Shown here piece by piece: positions 1 to 11,817 of a stretch of 64,000 nt of DNA (within the stretch, counting starts at the first letter, position 1; each line of letters begins with the position of its first letter). The translations under genes and the position numbers were made by a program. The stretch spans positions 1 to 64,000 of the forward strand of contig NZ_JAGGQP010000006.1 in NCBI RefSeq assembly GCF_018613235.1, given 5' to 3'. The DNA is from Bacillus sp. ISL-41 (lineage in GTDB: Bacteria > Bacillota > Bacilli > Bacillales > Cytobacillaceae). The notes below the pieces were generated by a model. The model saw nothing but the letters and a program-made list of their open reading frames with translations. It was not told where the DNA came from and searched no databases.

Positions 1-54
1 ATGTTCTTATAGAAGAAACATGATCATTTATTGTTTGTTGACGCTTGTTTGTTT

Positions 55-218
55 AGTTTTCAAAGAGCAATTCTTGCATCGTCGCCCAGAAGCGACTTTA
101 ATAATATAACATTTACTAACTGTATAAGTCAATAACTTTTTTCAAAAACTATTGATTTGAAAGTTGTTGTCTCGTTACTGACTTTGAAGATTATATCAGG
201 CAAATTATTTTAATGCAA
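55..218 (-). promoter_or_regulatory. Tandem rRNA operon promoters P1/P2 and leader boxA
   Basis: On the minus strand two sigma-A promoters lie in tandem. P1 has -35 TTGCAT (213-218) and -10 TATAAT (190-195) with 17 bp between. P2 has -35 TTGACT (127-132) and -10 TATATT (103-108) with 18 bp. Downstream at 55-69 is the boxA-like antitermination sequence TGCTCTTTGAAAACT typical of Bacillus rRNA leaders. The 16S gene itself must lie left of position 1. In B. subtilis an rRNA operon also follows gyrA, so the context agrees. The promoters and boxA are seen directly; the rRNA operon is inferred. Confidence 0.8.
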
Positions 219-306
219 TACTTTTTAGCCACTTTCTTAAAACTATATAGTTTTTTAGGTATATCTCTTTTTCAGATCACAAAAGACAGCGGCATGCTCT
301 CCATTT

Positions 307-338
307 TAAAAAACAAAAGCCGGCTTAGAACGCCAGCT
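307..338 (-). terminator. Rho-independent terminator of the HD-GYP gene
   Basis: On the minus strand the stem AAGCTGGC / GCCGGCTT overlaps the stop codon and is followed by a T-rich run (TTTTGTTTTTT). Confidence 0.8.
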
Positions 339-1423
339 TACTGAATGATTTCCTCGATATGCAAGTACCTGTTCTTTTCCAAGGCAAGAATCTGTTCTGT
401 CTCAAGCAACTTAACCAGCGGCCTTGCCGGGTTCTTCTCTTCTACAAAAATGATTTCTGCTGCCTGTCCATCTGAAAGGCGGATTTTTGTTCCAACTGAA
501 TAATTCATAATGGCAGAACTCAATGCTTTCAGGGCGGTAATGTCGAATTCGCCAAATAGCTCCTCATTGATCATCTCTAGTACTTTAAATGGGGAGTGTT
601 TTGGCTTATAAATCCTTTCTGAAGTCATTGCATGGAAAGAATCAGCTACAGCAAGGATTTTTGCAAAAGGATGGATCCTGTTTGCCTTTTCTCCAAATGG
701 ATAGCCGCTGCCATCCATTCTTTCATGATGATGGAGAATGGCAATCTTTGTAGCATCCTTCAGCAATGGACTGTTTTTTACCATCTGATAGCTGTATGTA
801 GGATGCTTTTTGATTTCTTCAAATTCATCTACAGTCAAAGTCGAGTTTTTATTAAGAAGTGTTGGACTGATCTTCGCCATCCCGCAATCCGATAAACATC
901 CAGCCAGTGCAATCTGGGTGATATCCCCTTTGCTGTAATTCAGCTTTTTGGCGATGAAGGCACTGATGATGCCTACGGCCAATGGATGATCGTATATGTA
1001 TTCAGTCTTGGTTGAATAATGATGAAGATTGAATATATCCGAAGAAGTCAGCTCTGTCTGCTCGATCAAAGGGACAATAATCGTTCTTAGTTTAGCGATA
1101 TCTATCTGCATTCCTGATTGCCAGGAGATAAACTCTTTCCTGAATTTCTGTCTGGCCTGTAAAAACAGATCGATAAAAGTCTCTCCATCCTCATTAGACT
1201 TGAAGCCCGCTTTCTTATCGCTGCCAGTCGAAGGGGCATGAAAAGGCAAACCATTCACTAATGTTTTCTCCACATCCACTTCTTTAATCAGAAACACTTT
1301 CAGGATTCCTATTAGATGTTCTGATAATACTGTTTTTTTATTCATGATAGGTCTATTCGTTTTACTAAGAACATCATCAGTAAGGATACAGCCCTCTTTA
1401 AGGTTGTCTACTAGTACACGCAA
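338..1423 (-). CDS. HD-GYP domain protein with altered HD motif
   Basis: A 361-residue protein whose C-terminal half matches HD-GYP domains, which in active members hydrolyse cyclic di-GMP with a metal centre. Residues visible: H146 (DHPLAVG), SDCGMAK at 178-184 where the family has HDIGK, H207, and HHHERMDGSGYP at 231-242. The histidine of the HD pair is therefore serine here while Asp and the GYP motif remain. The N-terminal 120 residues have no domain I recognise. Start is TTG with GGGGTGG six bases upstream. It follows gyrA on the same strand and ends at its own terminator before the rRNA promoters. Phosphodiesterase activity is doubtful; it may be a degenerate, regulatory member. Confidence 0.8.
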   Translation of the reverse strand: MRVLVDNLKEGCILTDDVLSKTNRPIMNKKTVLSEHLIGILKVFLIKEVDVEKTLVNGLPFHAPSTGSDKKAGFKSNEDGETFIDLFLQARQKFRKEFISWQSGMQIDIAKLRTIIVPLIEQTELTSSDIFNLHHYSTKTEYIYDHPLAVGIISAFIAKKLNYSKGDITQIALAGCLSDCGMAKISPTLLNKNSTLTVDEFEEIKKHPTYSYQMVKNSPLLKDATKIAILHHHERMDGSGYPFGEKANRIHPFAKILAVADSFHAMTSERIYKPKHSPFKVLEMINEELFGEFDITALKALSSAIMNYSVGTKIRLSDGQAAEIIFVEEKNPARPLVKLLETEQILALEKNRYLHIEEIIQ

Positions 1424-1477
1424 GGCTTTCCACCCCAGAATTTTAATTTTCTTACAATTTATTTTACTTTATTTTAC

Positions 1478-1508
1478 CAAAAAAGAGGAACACATTTTTG
1501 TGTTCCTC
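1478..1508 (-). terminator. gyrA terminator
   Basis: Perfect stem GAGGAACAC / GTGTTCCTC with a six-base loop, followed on the minus strand by TTTTTT. Confidence 0.9.
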
Positions 1509-1516
1509 TCAAAAGT

Positions 1517-4069
1517 TTATTCTTCATCCACTTCAGTTGGCAGTTCAGTCGTTTCTGTTTCTTCACTGGCAACTTCTTCTGGGTCAACTGTTGCTTCAGC
1601 ATTTTCATCCAGTTCGGCGTCTTCAGGCTTTTCTTCTTCCTTATCGACTTTCGCAACTGTAGCAACATATTCATTTTCTGCTTTGTTGAGGCTGATCAAT
1701 TTTACACCCTGTGTATTACGGCCTGTCATGGAGATCGAGCTTACCGGGATGCGGATCAGGACACCGCCTGTTGTGATCAGCATCAGGTCTTCCTCGCCAG
1801 TCACGACTTTCATCGTCACAAGGTCGCCGTTTTTATCAGTGATGTTACATGTCTTGATTCCTTTACCGCCTCTGCCTTGCCTTCTGTATTCTTCGGAAGG
1901 GGTTCTTTTTCCGTATCCGTTCTTCGTTACAACAAGGATTTCAGCAGTTTCTTCAAGGACTTCCATGCCGACAACTTCATCATCACCGGACAGGGTAATA
2001 CCTTTAACACCTGTGGCAGTACGGCCCATAGAGCGAACATCGGTTTCAGGGAAACGAATCAGTAAGCCATTCTTCGTGCCGATGATCATTTCCTTGCTGC
2101 CATCTGTCATCCGGACTGAGATCAATTCATCGCCTTCACGCAAGTTCAGGGCAATTAGTCCATTGTTCCGGATATTCGCAAATGATGAAAGCGGTGAACG
2201 TTTTGAGATCCCTTCTTTCGTTGTGAAGAATAGGAACCAGTCATCCACGAATTCCGAAACAGGAATGATGGCGTTGACCCACTCGCCTTTCTCGATTTCC
2301 AATAGGTTGATAATTGGTATTCCCTTCGCTGTACGGCTGAATTCAGGGATTTCGTAACCCTTCGAACGATACACCTTACCCTTGTTTGTAAAGAAAAGAA
2401 TGGTATCGTGCGTTGAAGTAGTGATCAGATGTTCTACAAAATCATCTTCATTCGTTCCCATACCCTGGATTCCTCGGCCGCCGCGGCGCTGTGCCCTGTA
2501 TGTTGATACAGGCAGGCGCTTAACGTAGCCGTTATGTGTCAGGGTAATGACGATATTTTCACGAGGAATCAAGTCTTCATCCTCGATCATTTCCAATCCG
2601 CCCGATACGATTTCCGTACGGCGCTCATCGTTGAAGCGCTCTTTGATTTCAGTTAGCTCTTCGCGGATGATTTCAAGAACTTTTTCATTATCAGCAAGGA
2701 TCGCTTTTAATTCCGAAATCAGCTGCATAAGGTTCTGGAATTCTTCTTCGATCTTTTCGCGTTCCAAGCCTGTAAGTCTCTGCAGACGCATATCAAGTAT
2801 TGCCTGCGCTTGCTTTTCAGACAACTTGAATTGTGTCATCAATCCTTCTCTTGCTATATCCGTCGTGCGTGAGCTTCTGATCAGGCTAATGACCGCATCG
2901 AGGTTATCGAGCGCGATTCGCAGACCTTCGAGAATGTGGGCACGTGCTTCAGCCTTCCTAAGTTCAAACTCTGTGCGTCGTCTAATGACGACTACCTGGT
3001 GGTCAAGGTAGTATTCCAGGCATTGCTTGAGGTTCAGAACCTTCGGCTGTCCATCGACTAAAGCAAGAAGGTTGATACCAAAGCTTGTCTGCAATGCAGT
3101 TTGTTTATAAAGGTTATTTAAAAGGACATTGGCATTCGCATCCTTGCGAACTTCAATTACAATCCTCATACCCTTGCGGTCAGATTCATCTCGCAGGTCT
3201 GTGATGCCGTCAAGCCTCTTGTCGCGGACTAATTCAGCGATTTTCTCAATCAGCTTGGCTTTGTTGACCTGGTAAGGCAGTTCTCTAACGATGATAACTT
3301 CCTTGCCATTTGATTTCTGTTCGATTTCAACTTTCGCACGGAGGGTGATCGATCCGCGGCCTGTCTCATAAGCCTTGCGAATGCCACTGCGGCCTAATAT
3401 CAATCCCGCTGTCGGGAAGTCAGGTCCTGTGATGATTTCCATCAATTCCATGATGGTCATGTCAGGATCCTTACTGATTGCCAGTACTCCATCAATTACC
3501 TCGCCAAGCTGGTGTGGAGGGATGTTTGTCGCCATTCCGACAGCGATTCCTGAAGTACCGTTGACGAGCAGGTTCGGAAACCTTGATGGCATAACAATCG
3601 GCTCTCTTTCAGAACCGTCATAGTTGTCCTGATAATCAATTGTATCTTTGTTGATGTCACGTAAAAGCTCCATCGAGATTTTCGACATACGTGCTTCTGT
3701 ATAACGCATCGCAGCAGCGGCGTCGCCATCGACAGAACCAAAGTTTCCATGTCCATCTACAAGCATATAACGATAGTTGAAATCCTGTGCCATACGGACC
3801 ATAGTGTCATATACAGCAGAGTCACCGTGCGGGTGATACTTACCGATAACTTCACCGACGATCCTCGCCGATTTTTTGTAGGCCTTATCCGAATGCATAC
3901 CAAGGTCATGCATCGCGTACAGTATCCTTCTATGTACCGGCTTCAAGCCGTCACGGACATCCGGAAGCGCACGTGCCACGATAACACTCATGGCATAATC
4001 CAGGAAAGATGAACGCATTTCCTGGCTAATATTAATCTCTTTTACACGTGGATTTGGTGTTTCAGCCAT
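1517..4069 (-). CDS. gyrA: DNA gyrase subunit A
   Basis: 850 residues; the breakage-reunion subunit of the A2B2 topoisomerase that introduces negative supercoils. The catalytic tyrosine is Y123 (MRYTEAR). The quinolone region reads [12 protein letters not shown] (79-90) with Ser84 and an acidic residue at 88, the wild-type susceptible pattern. The C-terminal beta-pinwheel carries the GyrA-box QRRGGRG. The last 40 or so residues are strongly acidic and make the protein longer than B. subtilis GyrA (about 820). RBS AGGAGG lies upstream of the ATG. It follows gyrB by 129 bp on the same strand, the usual Bacillus arrangement. Confidence 0.98.
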   Translation of the reverse strand: MAETPNPRVKEINISQEMRSSFLDYAMSVIVARALPDVRDGLKPVHRRILYAMHDLGMHSDKAYKKSARIVGEVIGKYHPHGDSAVYDTMVRMAQDFNYRYMLVDGHGNFGSVDGDAAAAMRYTEARMSKISMELLRDINKDTIDYQDNYDGSEREPIVMPSRFPNLLVNGTSGIAVGMATNIPPHQLGEVIDGVLAISKDPDMTIMELMEIITGPDFPTAGLILGRSGIRKAYETGRGSITLRAKVEIEQKSNGKEVIIVRELPYQVNKAKLIEKIAELVRDKRLDGITDLRDESDRKGMRIVIEVRKDANANVLLNNLYKQTALQTSFGINLLALVDGQPKVLNLKQCLEYYLDHQVVVIRRRTEFELRKAEARAHILEGLRIALDNLDAVISLIRSSRTTDIAREGLMTQFKLSEKQAQAILDMRLQRLTGLEREKIEEEFQNLMQLISELKAILADNEKVLEIIREELTEIKERFNDERRTEIVSGGLEMIEDEDLIPRENIVITLTHNGYVKRLPVSTYRAQRRGGRGIQGMGTNEDDFVEHLITTSTHDTILFFTNKGKVYRSKGYEIPEFSRTAKGIPIINLLEIEKGEWVNAIIPVSEFVDDWFLFFTTKEGISKRSPLSSFANIRNNGLIALNLREGDELISVRMTDGSKEMIIGTKNGLLIRFPETDVRSMGRTATGVKGITLSGDDEVVGMEVLEETAEILVVTKNGYGKRTPSEEYRRQGRGGKGIKTCNITDKNGDLVTMKVVTGEEDLMLITTGGVLIRIPVSSISMTGRNTQGVKLISLNKAENEYVATVAKVDKEEEKPEDAELDENAEATVDPEEVASEETETTELPTEVDEE

Positions 4070-4198
4070 TTAAGAGAGACCTCCTTTAGGAACTCTGTTC
4101 AGCACGGCCATATAGGGGCAAGGCGCTCTGCGCGGCCCCTTGGCCATTTCAGAAAAAGCAGGATAGAGGCAGAACCTTCTATCCTGAGCATATATTTA

Positions 4199-6136
<1,938 letters not shown>

Positions 6137-6235
6137 CTACACTTTCATTTTGACTCAACTTTTTGAAAACATATCTATTAGCTATTTTCGCATATATCGT
6201 TGTTTTTCGACATTTTTTGCGAAGATGCCGATCTA

Positions 6236-6484
6236 TTAAAATTCCTGAACGGATAATTTTTGGGAGCGTTTCTTTAATGTTCCTGATGCAAGTGGGGAAT
6301 AATATATATGATTTCCTGTTACCACGATTGATTTGACCGTTCCTTTGGCCAAATGGATTATCTGCTGGCCCTGGCGCGTTATGAACTCCTCCATGAATGG
6401 AGAAGAACTAGCGCTTTCAATATCTAATATCGCTATAATATCTTTTGTCCTGACTAGGACTTCTTCACCAACATGCAAATACAT
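6236..6484 (-). CDS. remB: Extracellular matrix regulator RemB (DUF370)
   Basis: 82 residues, aligning by eye along its whole length with B. subtilis RemB/YaaB: MYLHVGEE, the core KSIVVTGNHIYYSPL and TLKKRSQ. RemB is a small DUF370-family protein linked to biofilm matrix gene activation together with RemA. GAGGTGG lies six bases before the ATG at 6484; the longer GTG start at 6493 would put the RBS inside the gene. The RBS overlaps the end of recF, so the two are translationally close. Confidence 0.93.
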   Translation of the reverse strand: MYLHVGEEVLVRTKDIIAILDIESASSSPFMEEFITRQGQQIIHLAKGTVKSIVVTGNHIYYSPLASGTLKKRSQKLSVQEF

Positions 6485-6494
6485 GTAATCCACC

Positions 6495-7613
6495 TCATTG
6501 GATTCTTGACATTTCGCCGGTTTTCACTTTGTAAGTGGCTGCTTCCCTTAATGTCTGATGGTCAATCCCATCCACACTAGTGGTCGTGACGAAGGTTTGG
6601 ACTTTCCCCTGGATGGTATTTAATAAATGGGATTGGCGATAATCATCTAACTCAGACAGGACATCATCAAGCAGCAGGATTGGATATTCGCCAATTTCTG
6701 AATTGATCAATTCAATTTCCGCCAGCTTTACCGAAAGTGCTGTCGTCCGCTGCTGACCCTGCGATCCGAATGTCTGGACATCACGGCCATTCACGAAAAA
6801 TTGCAGATCATCCCGGTGCGGCCCGAACATGGTGGTCCCCCGGTCAATTTCTCTCATCTTCATTTTAGCAAATTTTTCTTCATACACTGCTATCATTTTC
6901 GACAAATCATCATCTTCTGATACCTCTGCTGAGGGTTTATAGACTATTTTTAAATCCTCAAGCCCTCTCGATATACCATGGTGGATTGGTAATGCCCACT
7001 GTTCGAGCAAATTCAGGAATTCAAACCGCTTCACGATGATCCTGGCAGCTGCCTGGATAAATTGTTCAGTGAGAATATCGAGCATGGTATGGTCTGATGC
7101 TTTTTTGATTTGCAGCTGCTTGAGATAATGATTCCGCTGCTGAAGGATTTTGTTGTACTGGCCCATATCATGCAAATAAATCGCCGATACCTGGCCAATT
7201 TCCATATCGACAAACCGTCGTCTTACTTGAGGACTCCCTTTTACAAGATTAAGATCCTCAGGAGCAAACATGACGACATTCATATTGCCGACATACTGGC
7301 TTAGCTTCCGCTGTTCAAGATGATTGACCTTCGCCTTCTTGCCTTTTTTTGAAATGACAAGCTGCATGGGCAATGAACCGTTGTTTTTTTTAATCCGTCC
7401 CTCTATTTTAGCATATTCCTCATCCCAGCGAATTAAATCTTTATCATTGGAGGTACGGTGCGATTTTGCCATTGCCAGCACATAGATGGACTCCATGACA
7501 TTCGTTTTCCCCTGAGCATTCTCCCCGAGGATGACATTTACCTTATTTTCAAATGCCGCCTCTAATCCCTGGTAATTGCGGTAATTCCTTAATTGCAGTT
7601 CCTCTATATACAT
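6495..7613 (-). CDS. recF: DNA replication and repair protein RecF
   Basis: 372 residues. An SMC-like ATPase that helps load RecA at single-strand gaps with RecO and RecR. Walker A is GENAQGKTN near residue 31, the ABC-like signature is FGSQGQQRT, and Walker B with D-loop is [15 protein letters not shown]. Length matches the family (about 370). It lies directly after the S4-domain gene yaaA and before remB, the order conserved across Bacillus. Confidence 0.97.
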   Translation of the reverse strand: MYIEELQLRNYRNYQGLEAAFENKVNVILGENAQGKTNVMESIYVLAMAKSHRTSNDKDLIRWDEEYAKIEGRIKKNNGSLPMQLVISKKGKKAKVNHLEQRKLSQYVGNMNVVMFAPEDLNLVKGSPQVRRRFVDMEIGQVSAIYLHDMGQYNKILQQRNHYLKQLQIKKASDHTMLDILTEQFIQAAARIIVKRFEFLNLLEQWALPIHHGISRGLEDLKIVYKPSAEVSEDDDLSKMIAVYEEKFAKMKMREIDRGTTMFGPHRDDLQFFVNGRDVQTFGSQGQQRTTALSVKLAEIELINSEIGEYPILLLDDVLSELDDYRQSHLLNTIQGKVQTFVTTTSVDGIDHQTLREAATYKVKTGEMSRIQ

Positions 7614-7632
7614 GAACAGTTCATCCTCTGGA

Positions 7633-7848
7633 TTATTGCGTTATGCTGAACTCGCCTAAACCAGGAATTGATACCTGATCTCCGGAACGAAGCTTCCTTC
7701 CTCTTCGCTGATCTTGTTCACCATTGATAAAAACATCATGTTCACTTAAAAACCACTTTGCCATTCCGCCTGATTGGATTACATCGGCAAGTTTCAGGAA
7801 TTGGCCAAGCGTGATATATTCCGTATCAATTTTTATTTCCTCATTCAC
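7633..7848 (-). CDS. yaaA: S4 domain RNA-binding protein YaaA (RlbA)
   Basis: 71 residues if the GTG at 7848 is used, equal in length to B. subtilis YaaA. The S4 fold is visible in [31 protein letters not shown] and the final [17 protein letters not shown] lies six bases upstream of this GTG; the longer frame from GTG 7857 has no spaced RBS. S4 domains bind structured RNA; the protein is linked to ribosome assembly in the family. Here it is separated from dnaN by a 380 bp gap filled by a repeat. Confidence 0.93.
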   Translation of the reverse strand: MNEEIKIDTEYITLGQFLKLADVIQSGGMAKWFLSEHDVFINGEQDQRRGRKLRSGDQVSIPGLGEFSITQ

Positions 7849-7930
7849 GTTTCTCACCCTTTTCTTCCAAAAGGACTTAATACTTTATTTTACTAAATTT
7901 TTTCCATAGAAACAAATTTTCTTATATTCA

Positions 7931-8176
7931 GATGGATTTTCGCTCCAGGCACTTCGCTTTCCGCGGGAAGAATATGAAAAAGACCACTTGCCGTCTTTTT
8001 CATAAGCAATTCTTCCTTGGGGCTGGCGGTGAGCCTCCTCGGAGCAAGCCCCTGTGGGGTCTCACCTGTCCAGCTGATCCCGCAGGACATTGAATTACTT
8101 CCTCGAGTCTGCCCACGCACGATGGAAATGCGTTAGCATTTTCGAGGAGTCTTCGTGCCTCCCGCTACAATCCAAT
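7931..8176 (-). repeat. Interspersed repeat family 1, copy 1
   Basis: Fills the yaaA-dnaN gap. Read on the minus strand it matches the copies at 11571 and 45471: the start GAAGACTCCTCGAAAATGC, GCATTTCC, CGTGCGTGGGC, then GCGGGATCAGC, GTGAGACCCC, GCCGAGGAGGCTC, the AAGGAAGAATT core and the end CCGCGGAAAGCGAAGTGCCTGGA. It breaks the normal compact dnaN-yaaA spacing. A spurious reading frame (7893-8120) runs through it. No transposase or clear terminal inverted repeat is seen. The match is by eye. Confidence 0.85.
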
Positions 8177-8201
8177 TAGTATACATTTTCAAGCTATAAG
8201 T

Positions 8202-8228
8202 AAAAAGCCACCAGCAAAAACTGGTGGC
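8202..8228 (-). terminator. dnaN terminator
   Basis: On the minus strand GCCACCAG / CTGGTGGC closes a six-base loop and is followed by TTTTT. It separates dnaA-dnaN from yaaA-recF and the gyrase genes. Confidence 0.85.
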
Positions 8229-8237
8229 GTTATGAAA

Positions 8238-9374
8238 TTAGTAAGTTCTAACCGGCAGGATCAGCTGCAGGATGGAGTCATCGTGGAGCGGTCGGATGAC
8301 GAATGGTCTCATTGCGCCTGTAAAGCTGATCTGGATTTCTGTTCCTTCCAATGCTTTCAGGGCATCCATCATATATTTTGCGCTGAATGAAATTTTCAGA
8401 TCCTCGCCATCGATTGATTGGCTTTGGATTTCTTCGACAACAGTACCGATTTCTGGCGTGTTGGAGGAAACCTCGATAGCGCCCCCTTCGATTGTAGAAA
8501 ATTTAACAACATTGTTTCTTCCTTCTCTGGCAAGCAGGGATGCACGATCGATTGCATGAAGGAATTCTTTTGTGTTAACGACTACATCTGTTTTGCTCTC
8601 AGTCGGGATCAATCTTCCTGTGTCAGGATAATTTCCTTCAAGCAGTCTTGAGAAGAACAATAAGTGCTTTGCTTTAAACAATACTTGGTTTTCTGTAATG
8701 ACGATATCGACTGACTCTGAGCTGTCATCAAGAATCTTGCTCAATTCTGTCAAACTTTTACCCGGGATGACCACATTATAGCTTCCAGTGTTCTCCGCCT
8801 CGAGTTTCGCTTTTCTTAATGCAAGCCTGTGGCTATCTGTTGCAATACAGATTAATTCATTGTTTTCGACCTTCCAGTTTACACCTGTCAAGATTGGGCG
8901 TGTTTCTGAGGTGGACACTGAAAAGACAGTCTGGCGAATCAGGCCTTTCAATAAGTCTGTAGGAATTTTGAATACATGCTCTTCCGAAATTTGCGGAAGG
9001 TGTGGATATTCCTCAGCATCCAGGCCATTTAGGTTAAATTCTGATTTACCAGAACGGATAATGGTTTGCAGATTATTGTGGACTTCGATTTCTACTGAAT
9101 CTGTAGGAAGCTTCTTAACGATTTCACTAAAGAAACGCGCCTGCAAAACAATAGATCCTGGCTGTTTGATTTCGACGATTTCATCCCCAGCTTCTTCTTT
9201 AGGAATGAAAGATTCGATGGAAATATCAGAATCGCTGCCTGTAAGAGTTACTCCCTCTTCAGTCGCAACAATCTTAATACCTGTCAAAATGGGGATTGTT
9301 GTTCTGCTCGTCACTGCCTTCATTACGTCTTGGACGCTTTGGAGCAATGAATCGCGCTGGATAATAAATCTCAT
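8238..9374 (-). CDS. dnaN: DNA polymerase III beta sliding clamp
   Basis: 378 residues, the standard length for the three-domain clamp that dimerises round DNA and tethers the replicative polymerase. The N terminus MRFIIQRDSLLQSVQDVMKA, the internal LDAEEYPHLP and the C-terminal PVRTY are all typical, and no gap is seen. It lies 182 bp downstream of dnaA on the same strand; that gap holds the DNA unwinding element of oriC. Confidence 0.98.
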   Translation of the reverse strand: MRFIIQRDSLLQSVQDVMKAVTSRTTIPILTGIKIVATEEGVTLTGSDSDISIESFIPKEEAGDEIVEIKQPGSIVLQARFFSEIVKKLPTDSVEIEVHNNLQTIIRSGKSEFNLNGLDAEEYPHLPQISEEHVFKIPTDLLKGLIRQTVFSVSTSETRPILTGVNWKVENNELICIATDSHRLALRKAKLEAENTGSYNVVIPGKSLTELSKILDDSSESVDIVITENQVLFKAKHLLFFSRLLEGNYPDTGRLIPTESKTDVVVNTKEFLHAIDRASLLAREGRNNVVKFSTIEGGAIEVSSNTPEIGTVVEEIQSQSIDGEDLKISFSAKYMMDALKALEGTEIQISFTGAMRPFVIRPLHDDSILQLILPVRTY

Positions 9375-9437
9375 TTTTTAGCCTCCGTTTAGGAATATTT
9401 TTTATCTTAAATGCATATATTAATATGTTTTAAAAAA

Positions 9438-9476
9438 TAGTAGAAGTACTAGTAGGGCCTGTGGATTTGTGGATAA
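9438..9476. other. oriC unwinding element: DnaA-trios, GC stretch, DnaA boxes
   Basis: On the plus strand TAG-TAG-AAG-TAC-TAG-TAG (9438-9455) is followed by GGGCC, a near-consensus box TGTGGATTT (9460-9468) and a perfect box TGTGGATAA (9468-9476). This is the order of the B. subtilis basal unwinding system: DnaA-trios next to two DnaA boxes, with an AT-rich stretch (9400-9437) on the far side to be melted. The motifs are seen directly; the role is inferred from B. subtilis. Confidence 0.85.
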
Positions 9477-9502
9477 GTGGATTTTTTCAAAGGAAACACA
9501 GC

Positions 9503-9551
9503 CTATCCACATGTGGACAGACTGTGCGTAACCAATGGAGAGTTATTCACA
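9503..9551. promoter_or_regulatory. Further DnaA boxes between dnaA and dnaN
   Basis: CTATCCACA (9503-9511) has one mismatch, TGTGGACAG (9512-9520) two, and TTATTCACA (9543-9551) is perfect to TTATNCACA. They complete the dnaA-dnaN half of a bipartite origin. Confidence 0.75.
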
Positions 9552-9556
9552 CTTTC

Positions 9557-10906
9557 CTAAACCCTTAATTGTTCATTTATTTCTTTTAGCTGCTTTTGCA
9601 GACTTGAATCAACAGCAATCATCTTAGAGATTTTTTCATGGGCATGGATGACCGTCGTGTGGTCACGCCCTCCAAATTCTTCGCCAATTTTAGGCAGAGA
9701 GAAGTCGGTCAGTTCTCTAGATAAGTACATAGCGATTTGCCTAGGGAATGCGACTGATTTTGTCCTTTTCTTCGCTTTAAAGTCCTCTAGCTTCACATTG
9801 AAATGCTGGCCTACGACTCTCTGGATGTCGAGAATCGTGATTACCTTCGGCTTGGAACTCGGGATTATATCCTTTAGCGCTTCAGCCGCCAGGTCCGCAT
9901 TGATATCCTTGTTGATCAGTGATGAATAAGCAACGACACGAATCAATGCTCCTTCAAGCTCACGGATGTTGGAGTCGATTTGGTTCGCGATATAGAGCAT
10001 AACCTCATTCGGGATATCCAGGCCTTCTGCTTTAGCCTTTTTACGGAGAATCGCAATCCTGGTCTCGAGATCTGGAGGAGTGATATCCGTAATCAACCCC
10101 CATTCAAAGCGGGATCTCAGCCTGTCTTCAAGCGTTGGAATTTCTTTTGGCGGACGGTCACTGGAGATGACAATCTGCTTGCTTTCCTCATGCAATGTAT
10201 TGAATGTATGGAAAAACTCTTCCTGTGTTTGTTCTTTTCCAGCCAAAAATTGAATATCATCAATGAGCAGGACATCGACATTGCGGTACTTATTGCGGAA
10301 ATCTCCCGCTTTATTGTCCCTGATAGAATTGATGAATTCATTCGTGAATTTTTCGGATGACAAATAAACCACTTTCGCATTCGGATTATGGTCCTGGACA
10401 TAATGTCCGATTGCATGCATCAAGTGGGTCTTACCAAGTCCTACGCCCCCATAAATGAATAAGGGATTATAGGCTTTTGCCGGCGCTTCAGCTACTGCAA
10501 GCGACGCTGCGTGTGCGAAACGGTTGCCTGAACCAATGACAAAAGTATCGAATGTATACTTCGGGTTCAGCATGCTGACAGGCAAATCTGGAATATCGTC
10601 TTCTTTCTTCACTCGTCTTGGCGGCAATGGAATGTCGAGATCCTCTTCGTTCTGGTTCTGAGGAATGATGAATTTTACAGAAAGCTCTTCACCAGTGATT
10701 TCATACAAAATACCGCTGATTAACTGGGAATAACGTTCTTCCAGCCAGTCACGGGCAAACTCATTCGGGGCTGTAATCGTAAGGACGTCCCCTTGCAAGG
10801 AATGTGCCTTAGTTGATTTAAGCCATGTATCGAAACTTGGCTTGCTGATCTTTTTCTCGATTTTAGCGAGAGCGTTGTTCCAGAGATCTGCAATGTTCTC
10901 CAACAA
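9557..10906 (-). CDS. dnaA: Chromosomal replication initiator DnaA
   Basis: 449 residues. AAA+ initiator that binds DnaA boxes and melts oriC. Domain I is at the N terminus ([18 protein letters not shown]). The AAA+ domain has Walker [14 protein letters not shown] and Walker [14 protein letters not shown]. Domain IV ends with the box-recognition signature [15 protein letters not shown]. Length and motifs match B. subtilis DnaA. Box clusters lie on both sides, so autoregulation by DnaA is likely. An ATG follows a GGAGGG-type RBS. Confidence 0.98.
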   Translation of the reverse strand: MLENIADLWNNALAKIEKKISKPSFDTWLKSTKAHSLQGDVLTITAPNEFARDWLEERYSQLISGILYEITGEELSVKFIIPQNQNEEDLDIPLPPRRVKKEDDIPDLPVSMLNPKYTFDTFVIGSGNRFAHAASLAVAEAPAKAYNPLFIYGGVGLGKTHLMHAIGHYVQDHNPNAKVVYLSSEKFTNEFINSIRDNKAGDFRNKYRNVDVLLIDDIQFLAGKEQTQEEFFHTFNTLHEESKQIVISSDRPPKEIPTLEDRLRSRFEWGLITDITPPDLETRIAILRKKAKAEGLDIPNEVMLYIANQIDSNIRELEGALIRVVAYSSLINKDINADLAAEALKDIIPSSKPKVITILDIQRVVGQHFNVKLEDFKAKKRTKSVAFPRQIAMYLSRELTDFSLPKIGEEFGGRDHTTVIHAHEKISKMIAVDSSLQKQLKEINEQLRV

Positions 10907-11126
10907 TTATCCCTCCTTTTCTCGTCGTTTTACGCTTTTTTATTTGTATCTGGCTGCATTTGCACTCACAGTTTCATAATTTAATCTTCTGCATCCATGC
11001 TCGAAAAGCACAAAATCAAAGGTTATACATGCTGTACAACCCTTGGATTAATAAATATACAAAACTATTAATGTGGAAAAATATATAATAAGGAAGAAAT
11101 GAAGCTTTTCGACAATATCCACTTTC

Positions 11127-11389
11127 TGTGGACAAAGTTTTACAACAGGTCTGAATAACCTATCCACAGCTTATCCACAATTTGTGGATAAGTATATTTT
11201 CGTTATCGAATTATTAAGAGTGAAAACACAAATATAATATCAGATAATCTAGCATGGCGCAACGCTTTTTAATACATTATCCACAATACACTATCACTGT
11301 GGAGATTAATTGTCCACAGGCACTTGAATTGTGTAAAAGCTGTCAGAAAGGGCTGTGGATAATAAAAAACGTGTCGATTTTTGTCCACA
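11127..11389. other. oriC upstream DnaA-box cluster
   Basis: The region between dnaA and rpmH holds perfect boxes TTATCCACA (11171-11179), TGTGGATAA (11183-11191), TTATCCACA (11277-11285) and TGTGGATAA (11354-11362). One-mismatch boxes lie at 11127-11135, 11160-11168, 11298-11306, 11310-11318 and 11381-11389. With the dnaA-dnaN cluster this makes a Bacillus-type bipartite oriC. The 10907-11126 part is AT-rich and presumably includes the dnaA promoter, which I could not place confidently. Confidence 0.9.
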
Positions 11390-11570
11390 GGACGCTGGAA
11401 AGAGAAAAAATGGCGGATAAATATTGGGATTAATATTTATTTTGTTGGGAGAAAATATTCTTCTTTAAATGTTTTTGATGTCAATGGAAAAATTCTATGA
11501 TCCGTACTGCTGGATTAACTTTTTCTTATAAAATGGCTTTAGACAATAGTAAGTTTTGAGGACCGGTTGA

Positions 11571-11817
11571 TTGGAGTTGAAGGCGTGAAGACTCCTCGAA
11601 AATGCTAACGTATTTCCTTCGTGCGTGGGCATTTTCGAGAAAGCTAATTCAAAGTCCTGTGGGATGAGCAAGTCATCGGGAGACCCCGCAGGTGTGTTAA
11701 CGCCGAGGAGGCTTCGGGACTCCAAGGAAGAATTTAATTTTTGAAAAAGCCGGCAGTTGGGCTGTTTCTTAATTCTTCTCCGCGGAAAGCGAAGCACCTG
11801 GAACAAAATCAACAGCC
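11571..11817 (+). repeat. Interspersed repeat family 1, copy 2 (within the dnaA-rpmH origin gap)
   Basis: About 247 bp, closely similar to 45471-45722 and inverted relative to 7931-8176. Shared blocks include GACTCCTC, AAAATGCTAACG, GGGATGAGCAAGTCATCGGG, AGACCCCGCAGG, GCCGAGGAG, TTTTTGAAAAAGCCGGCAG and CGCGGAAAGCGAAG. The minus-strand reading frame 11495-11812 lies inside it and is not taken as a gene. It sits between the DnaA boxes and the rpmH promoter. Confidence 0.88.

Noticed and set aside
1344-2357. 337-codon plus-strand frame opposite gyrA
   Set aside because: Shadow of gyrA; serine-rich composition results from the complementary strand.
7893-8120. 75-codon frame between yaaA and dnaN
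   Set aside because: Again repeat family 1 sequence; a frame of this kind is a typical false gene of the repeat.
11495-11812. 105-codon minus-strand frame near oriC
   Set aside because: It lies almost wholly in repeat family 1 and is not preserved in the other two copies.
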